A stretch of DNA of 64,000 nt from CBFDBF01 sp050287965 (lineage in GTDB: Bacteria > Pseudomonadota > Gammaproteobacteria > Chromatiales > Chromatiaceae). Position 1 is the first letter of the stretch, and every line of letters begins with the position of its first letter. The stretch lies in assembly GCA_050287965.1 (NCBI GenBank), contig JBNKCX010000041.1, positions 186,001 through 250,000 on the forward strand. Direction: 5' to 3'. The notes under the pieces are model-generated. The model saw only the letters and a program-made list of their open reading frames with translations, made no database searches and was not told the origin of the DNA. The position numbers and the translations under genes are program-made. This document shows, one piece after another, positions 35,431 through 44,274 of the stretch.

Positions 35431-35459
35431 ATAAACTATCCCCTGTACACCGGTCTGTT

Positions 35460-35540
35460 AACGCAAAGAACGCAGAGAACCCAAAGGCGCTATCTCGTGA
35501 TCTGGAGACAAACTCTCTGCGCCTCTGCGTGCTCTGCGTC
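35460..35540. repeat. CGCAAAG/GCAGAG inverted repeat
   Basis: The element opens AACGCAAAGAACGCAGAG and, after about 40 bp, closes with CTCTGCGCCTCTGCGTGCTCTGCGT in inverted sense (split here across repeats of CTCTGCG). It occupies the DUF2065-hflC gap. It belongs to the same family as 31610-31803 and 50034-50069. Confidence 0.6.
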
Positions 35541-35570
35541 TATTCGGATTTACGGAGATCGGCTATTCGG

Positions 35571-36446
35571 TTAGCGGTTTTGTTTTTCCTTGCTATTGAA
35601 ATACTCAAAAAACTCCGAATCGGGCTGCAATACCATCACATCACCACCCTTTTCAAACACAGTACGATAGGCTCTCAAGCTGCGATAGAAGGAATAAAAC
35701 TCCCGGTTCTTGTTGTAGGCGTTGGCGTAGATCTCCGCCGCCTTGGCATCACCCTCACCACGCATCTCTTCCGCCGCCTTATAAGCCTCCGCCTTGATAA
35801 CCGTCTCCTGGCGATCGGCATCCGCCTTGATCCGTTCCGCCTTCTCCTCACCCTGGGCCCGCAGTTCCGCCGCCACCCGTTCACGCTCGGTGCGCATACG
35901 GTCGTAAACCGAATCGCTGACGTCTCTCGGGAAGTCGATGCGTTTTACCCGGACATCGACGATTTCCACACCCAGTTCGCCGGCCTTCTCGTCCGCGTCC
36001 TTCTTCAGCAGTTCCATGATCTCGGCACGCTCCCCGGAGATCGCCTCCTGGATGGTACGCTTACCGAATTCATCACGCAGAGCGGTATTGATGCGTTCCG
36101 ACAACAGACGTGAGGTTTTTGTCGGATCGCCGCCGGTGGAGCGGAAGTACTGAGCCACGTTGGATATACGCCACTTGGCGTAGGAATCCACCACCACAAA
36201 CTTCTTCTCTATGGTCAGGAAACGTTCCGGTTTGGCATCCAGAGTCTGGATACGCTTATCGAACTTCATAACATTATTGACAAGTGGAACCATCCAGTGG
36301 AGCCCCGGATCATAATCCGCGTCCACGATCTCACCCAGCCGCAGCTTAATAGCCAATTCCCACTGGTTTACCACAAAAGCGGAAGAATAGACGATCGCCC
36401 CCATGATGACCGCGCCCAAGAGATAACCGGTCGCCTTCGTGTTCAT
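35571..36446 (-). CDS. hflC: HflC, modulator of FtsH protease
   Basis: 291 residues. Single N-terminal helix (about 7-24) followed by an SPFH/Band-7 domain. HflC forms the large HflK-HflC cage that encloses and regulates the FtsH protease at the inner membrane. The AAEE/EADR-rich helical stretch and a C-terminal YRSLRAYR segment are typical. The start at 36446 overlaps the hflK stop by one base. Confidence 0.95.
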   Translation of the reverse strand: MNTKATGYLLGAVIMGAIVYSSAFVVNQWELAIKLRLGEIVDADYDPGLHWMVPLVNNVMKFDKRIQTLDAKPERFLTIEKKFVVVDSYAKWRISNVAQYFRSTGGDPTKTSRLLSERINTALRDEFGKRTIQEAISGERAEIMELLKKDADEKAGELGVEIVDVRVKRIDFPRDVSDSVYDRMRTERERVAAELRAQGEEKAERIKADADRQETVIKAEAYKAAEEMRGEGDAKAAEIYANAYNKNREFYSFYRSLRAYRTVFEKGGDVMVLQPDSEFFEYFNSKEKQNR

Positions 36447-37591
36447 CAGCGTATCCTCCTGCTGCGTGTGGTATCACGTACCGGTGCATCCGCTTCCTGG
36501 CTGACCGGTTCGTCCGGTGTCTGTTTTTCCTGGCTTGCCGGGGGCGTCACCGCCTTTGACCCGATAATTTTATCCAGCGGCAGATACATCAGGCTGTTGC
36601 CACTTTCCACGTCAAGCATGACCTTATTGGTCTTGGCCAGCACCTCCTGCACGGTCTCCAGGTAAAGCCGCTTGCGCGTCACCTCCGGCGCCTTCTCGTA
36701 CTCCGCCAGCACCGCGAGGAAACGGGACACCTCACCCTCCGCCTCGGCTATCACTTTCGCGCGGTATGCTTTCGCGTCCTCCAGCTGGCGTGCCGCGGCG
36801 CCGCGCGCCCTGGGAACGATGTCGTTGGCGTAGGCCTGAGCCTGATTCTCGATCCGAACCTTGTCTTCCCGCGCCTTAACAACGTCAGCAAACGCTTCTT
36901 TCACCTGCTCCGGCGGATTGGCATCCTGAATGTTTACACTTACCACCTCCAGCCCGGTTCGGTAGGTGTTCATGAGATCCTGGATACCGGCTTTTACCAG
37001 TTCCGCAATACCGCTCCGGTTCTCGGTAATAATGGCATCCAGACGGCTCTTACCGATAACCTCACGCAACGCCGTCTCAGTGGCGTCCTTGATGGTCTGA
37101 TCCGGATTCCAGTCCTGGAATTTGTAATCTGCAGGATCCTGTATCTTGTACTGAACCGTCATTTTCAGATCGACGATATTCTCGTCCTGGGTCAGCATGA
37201 TTGCCGAGTGGTTAAAAGGGAGCACCTGATCGATGTTTACCGGTATCACCTGATCCACGAAAGGAATAAGGAAATGCGGTCCCGGTTTGGTGACCTCCTT
37301 GTAGGCGCCAAAACGCAACACCACCCCACGCTCCGGAGGCTGGATCATATAAAAGCTCTGCCAGATGAGAAGTAAAATGAGAACGATAACAGCGATAACG
37401 CCCACACCCGCGGTGCCGGGGCCGGACGGGGTTTCCCCTCTGCCGCCGTTATCTGATCCCTTGCGACCGCCGAAGAGACCACCCAGTCTCTCCTGCATCT
37501 TTTTCACAACCTCATCCAGATCCGGCGGTCCCTGGTCACCACCCTTGTTACCCCACGGATCTTTGTCGTCACCCGGTTCGTTCCAGGCCAT
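36446..37591 (-). CDS. hflK: HflK, modulator of FtsH protease
   Basis: 381 residues. Glycine/proline-rich N-terminal region, one membrane helix (about 63-82), then an SPFH domain with VLRFGAYKEVTKPGPHFLIPF. Partner of HflC in the FtsH-regulating cage. The start was placed at ATG 37591 (MAWNEPG, preceded by GGAG) instead of the frame's first ATG at 37615. Confidence 0.95.
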   Translation of the reverse strand: MAWNEPGDDKDPWGNKGGDQGPPDLDEVVKKMQERLGGLFGGRKGSDNGGRGETPSGPGTAGVGVIAVIVLILLLIWQSFYMIQPPERGVVLRFGAYKEVTKPGPHFLIPFVDQVIPVNIDQVLPFNHSAIMLTQDENIVDLKMTVQYKIQDPADYKFQDWNPDQTIKDATETALREVIGKSRLDAIITENRSGIAELVKAGIQDLMNTYRTGLEVVSVNIQDANPPEQVKEAFADVVKAREDKVRIENQAQAYANDIVPRARGAAARQLEDAKAYRAKVIAEAEGEVSRFLAVLAEYEKAPEVTRKRLYLETVQEVLAKTNKVMLDVESGNSLMYLPLDKIIGSKAVTPPASQEKQTPDEPVSQEADAPVRDTTRSRRIR

Positions 37592-37642
37592 GAACCACTC
37601 CAATATATATTTCAACTGTTTGAAAAATCGCGGAAGCTGCTA

Positions 37643-37671
37643 ATTCTATCCCGCATACCTGAGAAATTGAA
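37643..37671 (-). promoter_or_regulatory. Possible promoter upstream of hflK
   Basis: Minus-strand TTCAAT (37666-37671), a 17-bp spacer and TAGAAT (37643-37648), about 50 bp upstream of the hflK ATG. The -35 is poor. It lies in the 211-bp gap between hflX and hflK, which otherwise holds only a short TTGCC-GGCAA palindrome (37773-37784). Confidence 0.3.
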
Positions 37672-37802
37672 CCACGCTGAACACGATCCACCTCTACAAT
37701 CCTGTATATATGACCTAGTTTAGCGCCGCCTGTCTTCCCGCCATACTGGAAAAACCAATAAATTCAAGTTCCTTGCCCTGGCAAAATGGGGGCAAAGTCC
37801 GG

Positions 37803-39086
37803 TTATGCAATAAGGCGTTTCTCCAATGCCGTTTCCTGGCTCAACAGCCGTTCGTATTCCCGTCTCGATATCTCCAGCTCGATTTCCCACCCCCCCTGCT
37901 CGGTAGGCTGTTCCGAGACGATCTTGGCCAACCGGAACAACCGCGCACGCAACTTACCGTCTTCCGGACCCAGGCGCACTGTCCGACGCACATGTTCCTG
38001 GTGGAAAAACTCCGCTAACGCCGACAGCAACAGTTCCACGCCGGAACCCTCCTTCGCTGACAACCAGACCCGCCGCACGGCACCGTCTTCACCCCGCTCC
38101 ACTCGCGCTTCCTCTTCCTTCAACAGGTCGATTTTGTTGTATACCTCGATCTGGGGAACACGATGGGCGCCGATCTCCTGCAACACCCGGTTGACCTCGC
38201 TGATACAGGCTGACCGTTGTTGACTTGCCGCGTCAATGATATGCAGCAACAGGCTGGCAGAGACCGTCTCCTGCAACGTGGAACGAAAAGCGGCAACCAG
38301 TTCATGGGGAAGGTGGGATATGAAACCCACGGTATCGGCCAGCACCATCGCCCCCTCCCCCGGCAGATCGACCCGGCGCAACGTCGGGTCCAGTGTGGCG
38401 AATAACTGGTCCGCCTCGAATACGCCCGCATCGGTCAGATAGTTAAAGAGGGTGGATTTTCCGGCATTTGTATAGCCCACCAGAGAGACCGTCGGCACCT
38501 CGGCCCGGCTTCTGGCTCGTCGCCCCTGTTCCCGCTGACCCTCCACCTTCTCCAGCCGGCGCCGGATCTGGGCAATACGATTGTTGACCAGTCGCCGATC
38601 GGTCTCCAACTGAGTCTCACCCGGCCCGCGTAAACCGATACCGCCTTTCTGCCGCTCCAGATGGGTCCAGCCGCGCACCAGGCGAGTGGAGAGATGCTTC
38701 AGCTGCGCCAGCTCCACCTGCAGCTTACCCTCGAATGAACGGGCGCGCTGGGCGAAGATGTCCAGGATAAGACCGGTGCGGTCCAGCACCCTGCACTGGA
38801 ACTCCCGTTCCAGATTACGTTCCTGACTTGGCGACAATTCATGGTTAAAAATTACCAGCTCCGCTTCCCGATCGCGGATCATATCGGCAACCTCCGCAGC
38901 CTTGCCCTTGCCTATGAAAAAACGGGGATCGGGCGTAGCACGGCTACCGGTCACCGTTATGACCGGTTCCGCTCCGGCGGAAATCGCCAGTTCGGTGAAT
39001 TCGTTCAGCTCTTCGGGATGGGACTTACCACCTAGATCCAGGTGTATAAGCACGGCCCGCTCGCCGCTCTCAGGACGCTCAAACAT
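37803..39086 (-). CDS. hflX: GTPase HflX
   Basis: 427 residues. Ribosome-associated GTPase that splits ribosomes under stress. N-terminal HflX domain with FNHELSPSQERNLE, then an RGPGETQLETDRR linker and a G domain with GYTNAGKST (P-loop) and DTVGFI. The gene follows hfq as in most gammaproteobacteria. Confidence 0.95.
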   Translation of the reverse strand: MFERPESGERAVLIHLDLGGKSHPEELNEFTELAISAGAEPVITVTGSRATPDPRFFIGKGKAAEVADMIRDREAELVIFNHELSPSQERNLEREFQCRVLDRTGLILDIFAQRARSFEGKLQVELAQLKHLSTRLVRGWTHLERQKGGIGLRGPGETQLETDRRLVNNRIAQIRRRLEKVEGQREQGRRARSRAEVPTVSLVGYTNAGKSTLFNYLTDAGVFEADQLFATLDPTLRRVDLPGEGAMVLADTVGFISHLPHELVAAFRSTLQETVSASLLLHIIDAASQQRSACISEVNRVLQEIGAHRVPQIEVYNKIDLLKEEEARVERGEDGAVRRVWLSAKEGSGVELLLSALAEFFHQEHVRRTVRLGPEDGKLRARLFRLAKIVSEQPTEQGGWEIELEISRREYERLLSQETALEKRLIA

Positions 39087-39174
39087 TCAGACGAACAAAA
39101 GTCTCCGATAGGGGCAAAGCGGGGAACAGGGTGCCGGCCTCCCGAGATCAGAAACCCGGCACCGCGTTCCTATA

Positions 39175-39426
39175 CTAGTAGTTTCCTGGTTCAGGCTGGC
39201 TTTCCGGAGTTGACGGGATCCTGACATTTCTCGAAGGAACAATAGTGGAAATGGCGTGCTTATACACCATCTGACTGACGCTATTCTTGAGTAATACTAC
39301 GAATTGGTCGAAAGATTCGATCTGCCCCTGTAACTTAATTCCATTCACCAGGAAGATCGAAACCGGAGTCCGCTCCTTACGCAGCGCATTCAGGAAAGGG
39401 TCTTGTAGGCTTTGCCCTTTAGACAT
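39175..39426 (-). CDS. hfq: RNA chaperone Hfq
   Basis: 83 residues, short-C-terminus Hfq. Sm1 region SLQDPFLNALRKERTPVSI, with Gln and Phe residues of the RNA-binding proximal face, and Sm2 VYKHAISTIVPSR are nearly identical to other gammaproteobacteria. The C-terminal tail is only about 15 residues. ATG at 39426 follows AAGGAG. Located between miaA and hflX. Confidence 0.97.
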   Translation of the reverse strand: MSKGQSLQDPFLNALRKERTPVSIFLVNGIKLQGQIESFDQFVVLLKNSVSQMVYKHAISTIVPSRNVRIPSTPESQPEPGNY

Positions 39427-39516
39427 GAGATTCTCCTTGTTGTAGTTGGCTCACGAGCCGGAAGGCTGGCGCTATGCTCTTCCCAAATCAGGCCATTGCC
39501 TAACTCGACTAGTGAG

Positions 39517-39522
39517 ATTGTA
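39517..39522 (-). promoter_or_regulatory. -10 element upstream of hfq
   Basis: Minus-strand TACAAT about 91 bp upstream of the hfq ATG and about 30 bp after miaA. The best -35 is only TTAGCC at a 16-bp spacing. hfq is known in other species to have promoters inside the miaA-hfq region, so the position is plausible. Confidence 0.35.
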
Positions 39523-39551
39523 GCACATCACCCGGCACGGCTAAGATACTG

Positions 39552-40490
39552 TTAGATGGCGACTGAAGAAAGAAGTTTCAAGGCCTGCCCCAGCAGGTCT
39601 CCGGCCTCTTCATCCAACCAATGAAGATCCGGTTCCGAGCGCAACCAGGTCATCTGACGTTTTGCCAGTTGCCGGGTGGCGGCCGTCGCCTTCGCTATCA
39701 TCTCCGCTTTACCGTAATCACCCCGGATATACCCCAGCATCTGCCGGTAGCCTACACAACGCATGGAGGGTAAATCTGGATTTAGATCCCATTTTTCGAC
39801 CAGAGCGCGCACCTCCTGTTCGAACCCCTGCTCCAGCATACGGAGAAACCGCTGATTAATTCTCTGATGCAGCAGAGATCTATCCCGTGGCGCGCGAACC
39901 ATCTTGATCAGCCTGTAGGGGAGTTGCTGTTTCCCGTCCCGCCGCTGCAGATCCGACAGGGGTCGTCCGGTCAGTTCGTACACCTCCAATGCACGTGCGA
40001 TCCGTTGCGGATCGTTGGGATGGATTCGCCCCGCCGCTTCGGGGTCGATCCGTGTCAGTCGCCGGTGCATCTCCTTCCAGCCCGATCTTTCCGCCTCCAT
40101 TTCGAGACCCGCCCTCACCTCCGGATCTGCATCCGGCAGCTCGGAAAGTCCGTACTGCAGAGCCCGAAAATAGAGCATTGTGCCACCCACCAACAGGGGG
40201 ATTTTTCCGTCCTTGGTGATCGCCGCCATCTCCCGCAGCGCATCCTCCCGGAACCGGGCGGCCGAGTAACTCTCCGTTGGATCACAGATATCGATCAGGC
40301 GATGGGGTGCGACAGTCAGTTCTTTGGCATCGGGTTTGGCGGTGCCGATGTTCATCTCCCGATAAACCAGGGCGGAATCCACACTTATGATTTCGAATGG
40401 CGCTCTCTGCACAAGCTGCAGTGCCAACTCGGTCTTTCCCGAGGCGGTCGGACCCATAAGAAAAACGGCCGGGGGAAGTGGAGCAGTCAC
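39552..40490 (-). CDS. miaA: tRNA dimethylallyltransferase
   Basis: 312 residues. Adds the dimethylallyl group to A37 of tRNAs that read codons beginning with U. P-loop GPTASGKTEL near residue 13, the DSALVYREMNIGTAKP segment and a later GGTMLYFRAL are characteristic. Located between mutL and hfq in the usual order. Confidence 0.96.
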   Translation of the reverse strand: MTAPLPPAVFLMGPTASGKTELALQLVQRAPFEIISVDSALVYREMNIGTAKPDAKELTVAPHRLIDICDPTESYSAARFREDALREMAAITKDGKIPLLVGGTMLYFRALQYGLSELPDADPEVRAGLEMEAERSGWKEMHRRLTRIDPEAAGRIHPNDPQRIARALEVYELTGRPLSDLQRRDGKQQLPYRLIKMVRAPRDRSLLHQRINQRFLRMLEQGFEQEVRALVEKWDLNPDLPSMRCVGYRQMLGYIRGDYGKAEMIAKATAATRQLAKRQMTWLRSEPDLHWLDEEAGDLLGQALKLLSSVAI

Positions 40491-40504
40491 TACCTCTCTT
40501 CCTT

Positions 40505-42274
40505 TTATTGACCGCGGGAAAAGAGCCTGTCCAGGTCCTGCATACCGATCTGGGTCCAGGTGGGCCTGCCGTGATTACACTGATTGCTGCGCTCGGTCCG
40601 CTCCATATCCCGTAACAGCCTGTTCATCTCGTCCAGGGTGAGCCGTCGCCCGGCTCGAACCGATCCATGGCACGCCATAGTGGCCAATACCGCGTTGATC
40701 TGGTGGCGTATTCTATCGCTCGCTCCGAAGGTCACCAGATCGGCCAGAACATCCCGCAACAACCGCCCCGCGTCCGCCCCCTGGAGGATCGCGGGAATGG
40801 CTCGAACCACCAATGTCTCGCTCCCCAAACGGTCAACGGTCATTCCCAGGGAACCGAATGTTTCGGAACAGGCCTCGGCCAGGTCCGCCTCGCGGCGACT
40901 GACCGCAACCGAAACCGGCACCAGCAGCGGCTGGCTTTTCACTCCTTCTCCTTCAAAGGTCTCTTTCAGGCGTTCGTAGGTGATCCGTTCGTGGGCGGCA
41001 TGCATATCCACCAGCACCAGACCGTCACCGTTTTCCGCCAGGATATAGATCCCGGCCAGTTGCGCCAGGGCGAAACCGAGAGGCGGGATCGTCTGCGTCC
41101 CCGCCGTTTCCGTTCCAGCACCCTGGGGTCTCTGATGTTCAAAGGCGGCCTGATAGCGGGCACCCCGCTCCCCTATCCCCAGCGCTATCGAATGCTGGGC
41201 CGGTGATTCCGCGGCATCCGGAACCGATCCTCCGGGACTGAGTGGATGTGACGCCGAGAGGCCTTCGGATCGCCCGCTCGCGGGTTGTGCCAGCGCCCGA
41301 TGCAGGGAACGGAATAGGAAATCGTGAACAACCCTGGACTCCCGAAAACGGACCTCATGCTTCGCCGGATGCACGTTGACGTCAACCAACCGTGGATCAA
41401 TCTCCAGATAAAGCACATATGCCGGATGGCGGCCGTGGAAAAGCACGTCCTGAAACGCCTGGCGCACGGCGTGCGATATCAGCCTGTCGCGCACCGCCCG
41501 ACCGTTGACATAGAACAGTTGCATATCGGCCTGACTGCGGGAGAAGGCGGGATTAGCCACCCAGCCGTGCAGACCCATTCCCAGCGCCTCCTGCGCCAGA
41601 AACTGCGCATTCTCGAGAAACGCCGTCCCTAACAGTTCCCGCACTCGTCGCTCCCGTTCTTCAGGCTCCACTGCAATGGGAAGAGAAAAGATCTCCCGTC
41701 GATTGTGACTCAGGGAGAAAGCCACATCGAAGCGACTCAGGGCCAGCCGTTTAACCAGGGTATCGATGTGACCGAATTCGGTCTTATCGGTGCGCAAGAA
41801 CTTGCGTCGCGCCGGAGTATTATAAAAAAGGTCTCTTACCTCCACTTCGGTACCCCTCGGTTGAGCGGCAGGCTGTAGCTCACCCTCAGGTGATTCGATC
41901 CCCTGCACCCGCCAACCGGTTTCCGCCGACTGCACCCGTGATGCGAGGGTAAGCCTGGAGACGGCGGCGATACTGGCCAGCGCCTCGCCGCGGAACCCCA
42001 TGCTGGTGACACGTTCCAGTTCTTCCAGGCTGGATACCTTGCTGGTGGCATGCCGGGTGACGGCCAGGGTCAGATCCTCACGGTGAATTCCTTCGCCGTC
42101 GTCCCTGACCCTGATCAGCCTGCTTCCACCCTGTTCGATCTCCACCCGGATACTGGACGCCCCCGCATCCAGACTGTTTTCCACCAGTTCCTTGACCACC
42201 GACGCCGGACGCTCAACCACCTCGCCGGCGGCGATCTGGCTTATCAACTGGGAGGGGAGAAGGTGAATGTGCAT
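40505..42274 (-). CDS. mutL: DNA mismatch repair protein MutL
   Basis: 589 residues. GHKL ATPase domain with AAGEVVERPASVVKELVENS, DDGEGI and GFRGEALASI, and a C-terminal dimerisation domain with QLAGIYILAENGDGLVLVDMHA and ending in the RPTWTQI region. No DQHA(X)2E(X)4E endonuclease motif (DMHAAHERI is kept as the dimerisation sequence), consistent with MutH-type species. The start was set at ATG 42274 (MHIHLLPSQL), which aligns with the family; a longer frame reaches 42346 but adds unlike sequence. No strong ribosome binding site is visible. Confidence 0.95.
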   Translation of the reverse strand: MHIHLLPSQLISQIAAGEVVERPASVVKELVENSLDAGASSIRVEIEQGGSRLIRVRDDGEGIHREDLTLAVTRHATSKVSSLEELERVTSMGFRGEALASIAAVSRLTLASRVQSAETGWRVQGIESPEGELQPAAQPRGTEVEVRDLFYNTPARRKFLRTDKTEFGHIDTLVKRLALSRFDVAFSLSHNRREIFSLPIAVEPEERERRVRELLGTAFLENAQFLAQEALGMGLHGWVANPAFSRSQADMQLFYVNGRAVRDRLISHAVRQAFQDVLFHGRHPAYVLYLEIDPRLVDVNVHPAKHEVRFRESRVVHDFLFRSLHRALAQPASGRSEGLSASHPLSPGGSVPDAAESPAQHSIALGIGERGARYQAAFEHQRPQGAGTETAGTQTIPPLGFALAQLAGIYILAENGDGLVLVDMHAAHERITYERLKETFEGEGVKSQPLLVPVSVAVSRREADLAEACSETFGSLGMTVDRLGSETLVVRAIPAILQGADAGRLLRDVLADLVTFGASDRIRHQINAVLATMACHGSVRAGRRLTLDEMNRLLRDMERTERSNQCNHGRPTWTQIGMQDLDRLFSRGQ

Positions 42275-42389
42275 ATGACAGATGGCGGGAACGGAAACGC
42301 GCCACCATTGTGCCATCTCGAAGAGAAAAATAAAGTGCCACGGCAAAAATCACCGGGGCGGAAGGCTCCCTAAGACCTGTTAACAGACC

Positions 42390-43688
42390 CTAGGTCTGCG
42401 GGATCTCCAGCACCTGGCCTACCCGAACCAGGTCGCTGGAAAGATTATTGGCGTCACGGATACTGGATACGCTTACCTGGTAGCGTTTGGCGATCATGGC
42501 CAGGGTATCGCCTTTGCTTATGATATGTTTACGCGGTCTGTTTTTCGCCAACAGGGTTCCCGGTGGGGGGTGGGACCGGAAATAGGAACGGATTCCACGC
42601 ATGATGGACTCCGCCAATTGCTGTTGATGGGCGGAGCTCTTTAACCTCTTTTCCTCTTCCGGATTGGTGATAAAGGCGGTTTCCACCAGGATCGAAGGGA
42701 CATCGGGTGACTTGAGTACCACGAAACCGGCCTGCTGGACCTTGCGCTTGTGGGTCTTGCCCACCTGGCCCAACTCACCAAGAACCTCTTCCGCCACCTC
42801 ATGGCTCGCCTGCAGGGTGGCGGTCTGTGACAGATCCAGCAGCACCGAAGCCAGCACATCGTCCTTATCCTTCAAATCCACACCGCCAACCAGGTCGGCA
42901 CCGTTTTCCCGGTCCGCCAACCAACGTGCCGCCTCACTTGATGCACCCCGCTGCGACAGGGTGTAGACCGAAGAACCCCGCACCCGCCGGTCGCGGAAGG
43001 CATCCGCATGAATGGATAAAAACAGGTCCGCCCTCTGATCCCGTGCCAGTTGCGTCCGTTTTTGCAGACCCAGGTAATAGTCACCCTTACGGACCATGAC
43101 CGGGCGCATCCCTTTTTCCTTCTCGATCAGCTCGGCCAACCGCTTGGAAATGGCCAGCACCACATCCTTCTCACGCGTTCCATAACGACCCTGAGCACCG
43201 GGGTCCTCGCCACCATGGCCGGCATCGATGGCGATTACCACGTCCCGCGCCTCATCTTTGAGCTGGTCGATACTCTTGTTTTCCCTTACCCGTCCTTTCT
43301 CCTCAGCATCATAGAGATCGATAACCAGGCGATAGCCGTACTGCCGATTCGGTTGCAGCAGAAAACTCTTTGCCTTGACCTCTTTCTTCAAATCCAGAAC
43401 CACGCGCAGCCCGTTCTTATCCCGTACGCCGCTTCGCAGAGTCTTTATCAGGGGGTCGTTTTCCGCCAGACCGGTCAGAGAGGCATTGAGCCTGGAATTG
43501 CCGATGTCGATAACCAGTCGGTCCGGCTGTTTCAGGGGAAAGATGGAGTGTTCCACCGGGGCGCTGGTATCGAATACCAGGCGTGTATGATCCGGCGCAG
43601 CCCACAGACGAAGGCTGTCGATATTTATCTGCTGCGCCTGCAGGGGCAGGCAGATCAGAAACGTCAGGAGGGCGAACGCTTTTCTCAT
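42390..43688 (-). CDS. N-acetylmuramoyl-L-alanine amidase (AmiC/AmiB type) with LysM domain
   Basis: 432 residues. Signal peptide (about 1-20), AMIN domain for septal localisation (about 21-125), amidase_3 catalytic domain (about 165-385) with the zinc-binding IDAGHGGEDPGA and, later, ILVETAFITN, and a C-terminal LysM repeat (about 386-432). It cleaves the peptide from MurNAc during cell separation. Start at ATG 43688, right at the signal peptide; the longer frame to 43736 has no support. Usually annotated amiB in this tsaE-mutL context. Confidence 0.93.
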   Translation of the reverse strand: MRKAFALLTFLICLPLQAQQINIDSLRLWAAPDHTRLVFDTSAPVEHSIFPLKQPDRLVIDIGNSRLNASLTGLAENDPLIKTLRSGVRDKNGLRVVLDLKKEVKAKSFLLQPNRQYGYRLVIDLYDAEEKGRVRENKSIDQLKDEARDVVIAIDAGHGGEDPGAQGRYGTREKDVVLAISKRLAELIEKEKGMRPVMVRKGDYYLGLQKRTQLARDQRADLFLSIHADAFRDRRVRGSSVYTLSQRGASSEAARWLADRENGADLVGGVDLKDKDDVLASVLLDLSQTATLQASHEVAEEVLGELGQVGKTHKRKVQQAGFVVLKSPDVPSILVETAFITNPEEEKRLKSSAHQQQLAESIMRGIRSYFRSHPPPGTLLAKNRPRKHIISKGDTLAMIAKRYQVSVSSIRDANNLSSDLVRVGQVLEIPQT

Positions 43689-43782
43689 GTTTCGGCCGTC
43701 TCGAGTCCCTAGCTCACCTACTGAAAAATCTAGCATGTTGAGGGCTAATTTTCCAGCATTTTCTGTGGGATAGAAGATATTT

Positions 43783-44268
43783 CTACGTGGGTTTGTTAAC
43801 TGTTTGTTTTAACTCCTGAGAAAAGCGTTGAATCAGTTCCCTGCCCACAGCCGTTTCCGCGGACAACTCCAGATCTCGCCCCGTTCCCCGGTACCGGATA
43901 GTGATGCGCAAATCGGGATCGGGAAGTTCGCCCCTGCCCCGTTCCGGCCACTCCACCAGTATTATCGCCGCCTCTCCCAGGAGATCACGCACGCCGACGT
44001 ACTCCAGCTCCGCCGGGTCGGCCAGGCGATAGAGATCGAAATGGTAGCAGAGCCTGTGCTCCAGTTCGTACGGTTCAACCAGAGTATAGGTGGGGCTCTT
44101 TACCAGGCCGCGGAATCCCAATCCATACAGAAATCCCCGCACCAGGGTGGTCTTACCGGCACCCAGTTCCCCCTCCAGATAGATGACACAGGCGGCCGGC
44201 GCCACGGCGGCAAGGGCGGCGCCGTACGCCTCCTGTTCTTCCTGCGAAGCGGCTTTAAGCGGATACAA
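43783..44268 (-). CDS. tsaE: tRNA threonylcarbamoyladenosine biosynthesis ATPase TsaE
   Basis: 161 residues. ATPase of the t6A37 tRNA modification complex (with TsaB and TsaD). P-loop GELGAGKTTLVRG and the SPTYTLVEPYEL segment are typical. It lies between nnrD (6 bp away) and the amidase gene, the standard order. Confidence 0.95.
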   Translation of the reverse strand: MYPLKAASQEEQEAYGAALAAVAPAACVIYLEGELGAGKTTLVRGFLYGLGFRGLVKSPTYTLVEPYELEHRLCYHFDLYRLADPAELEYVGVRDLLGEAAIILVEWPERGRGELPDPDLRITIRYRGTGRDLELSAETAVGRELIQRFSQELKQTVNKPT

Positions 44269-44274
44269 AGACCG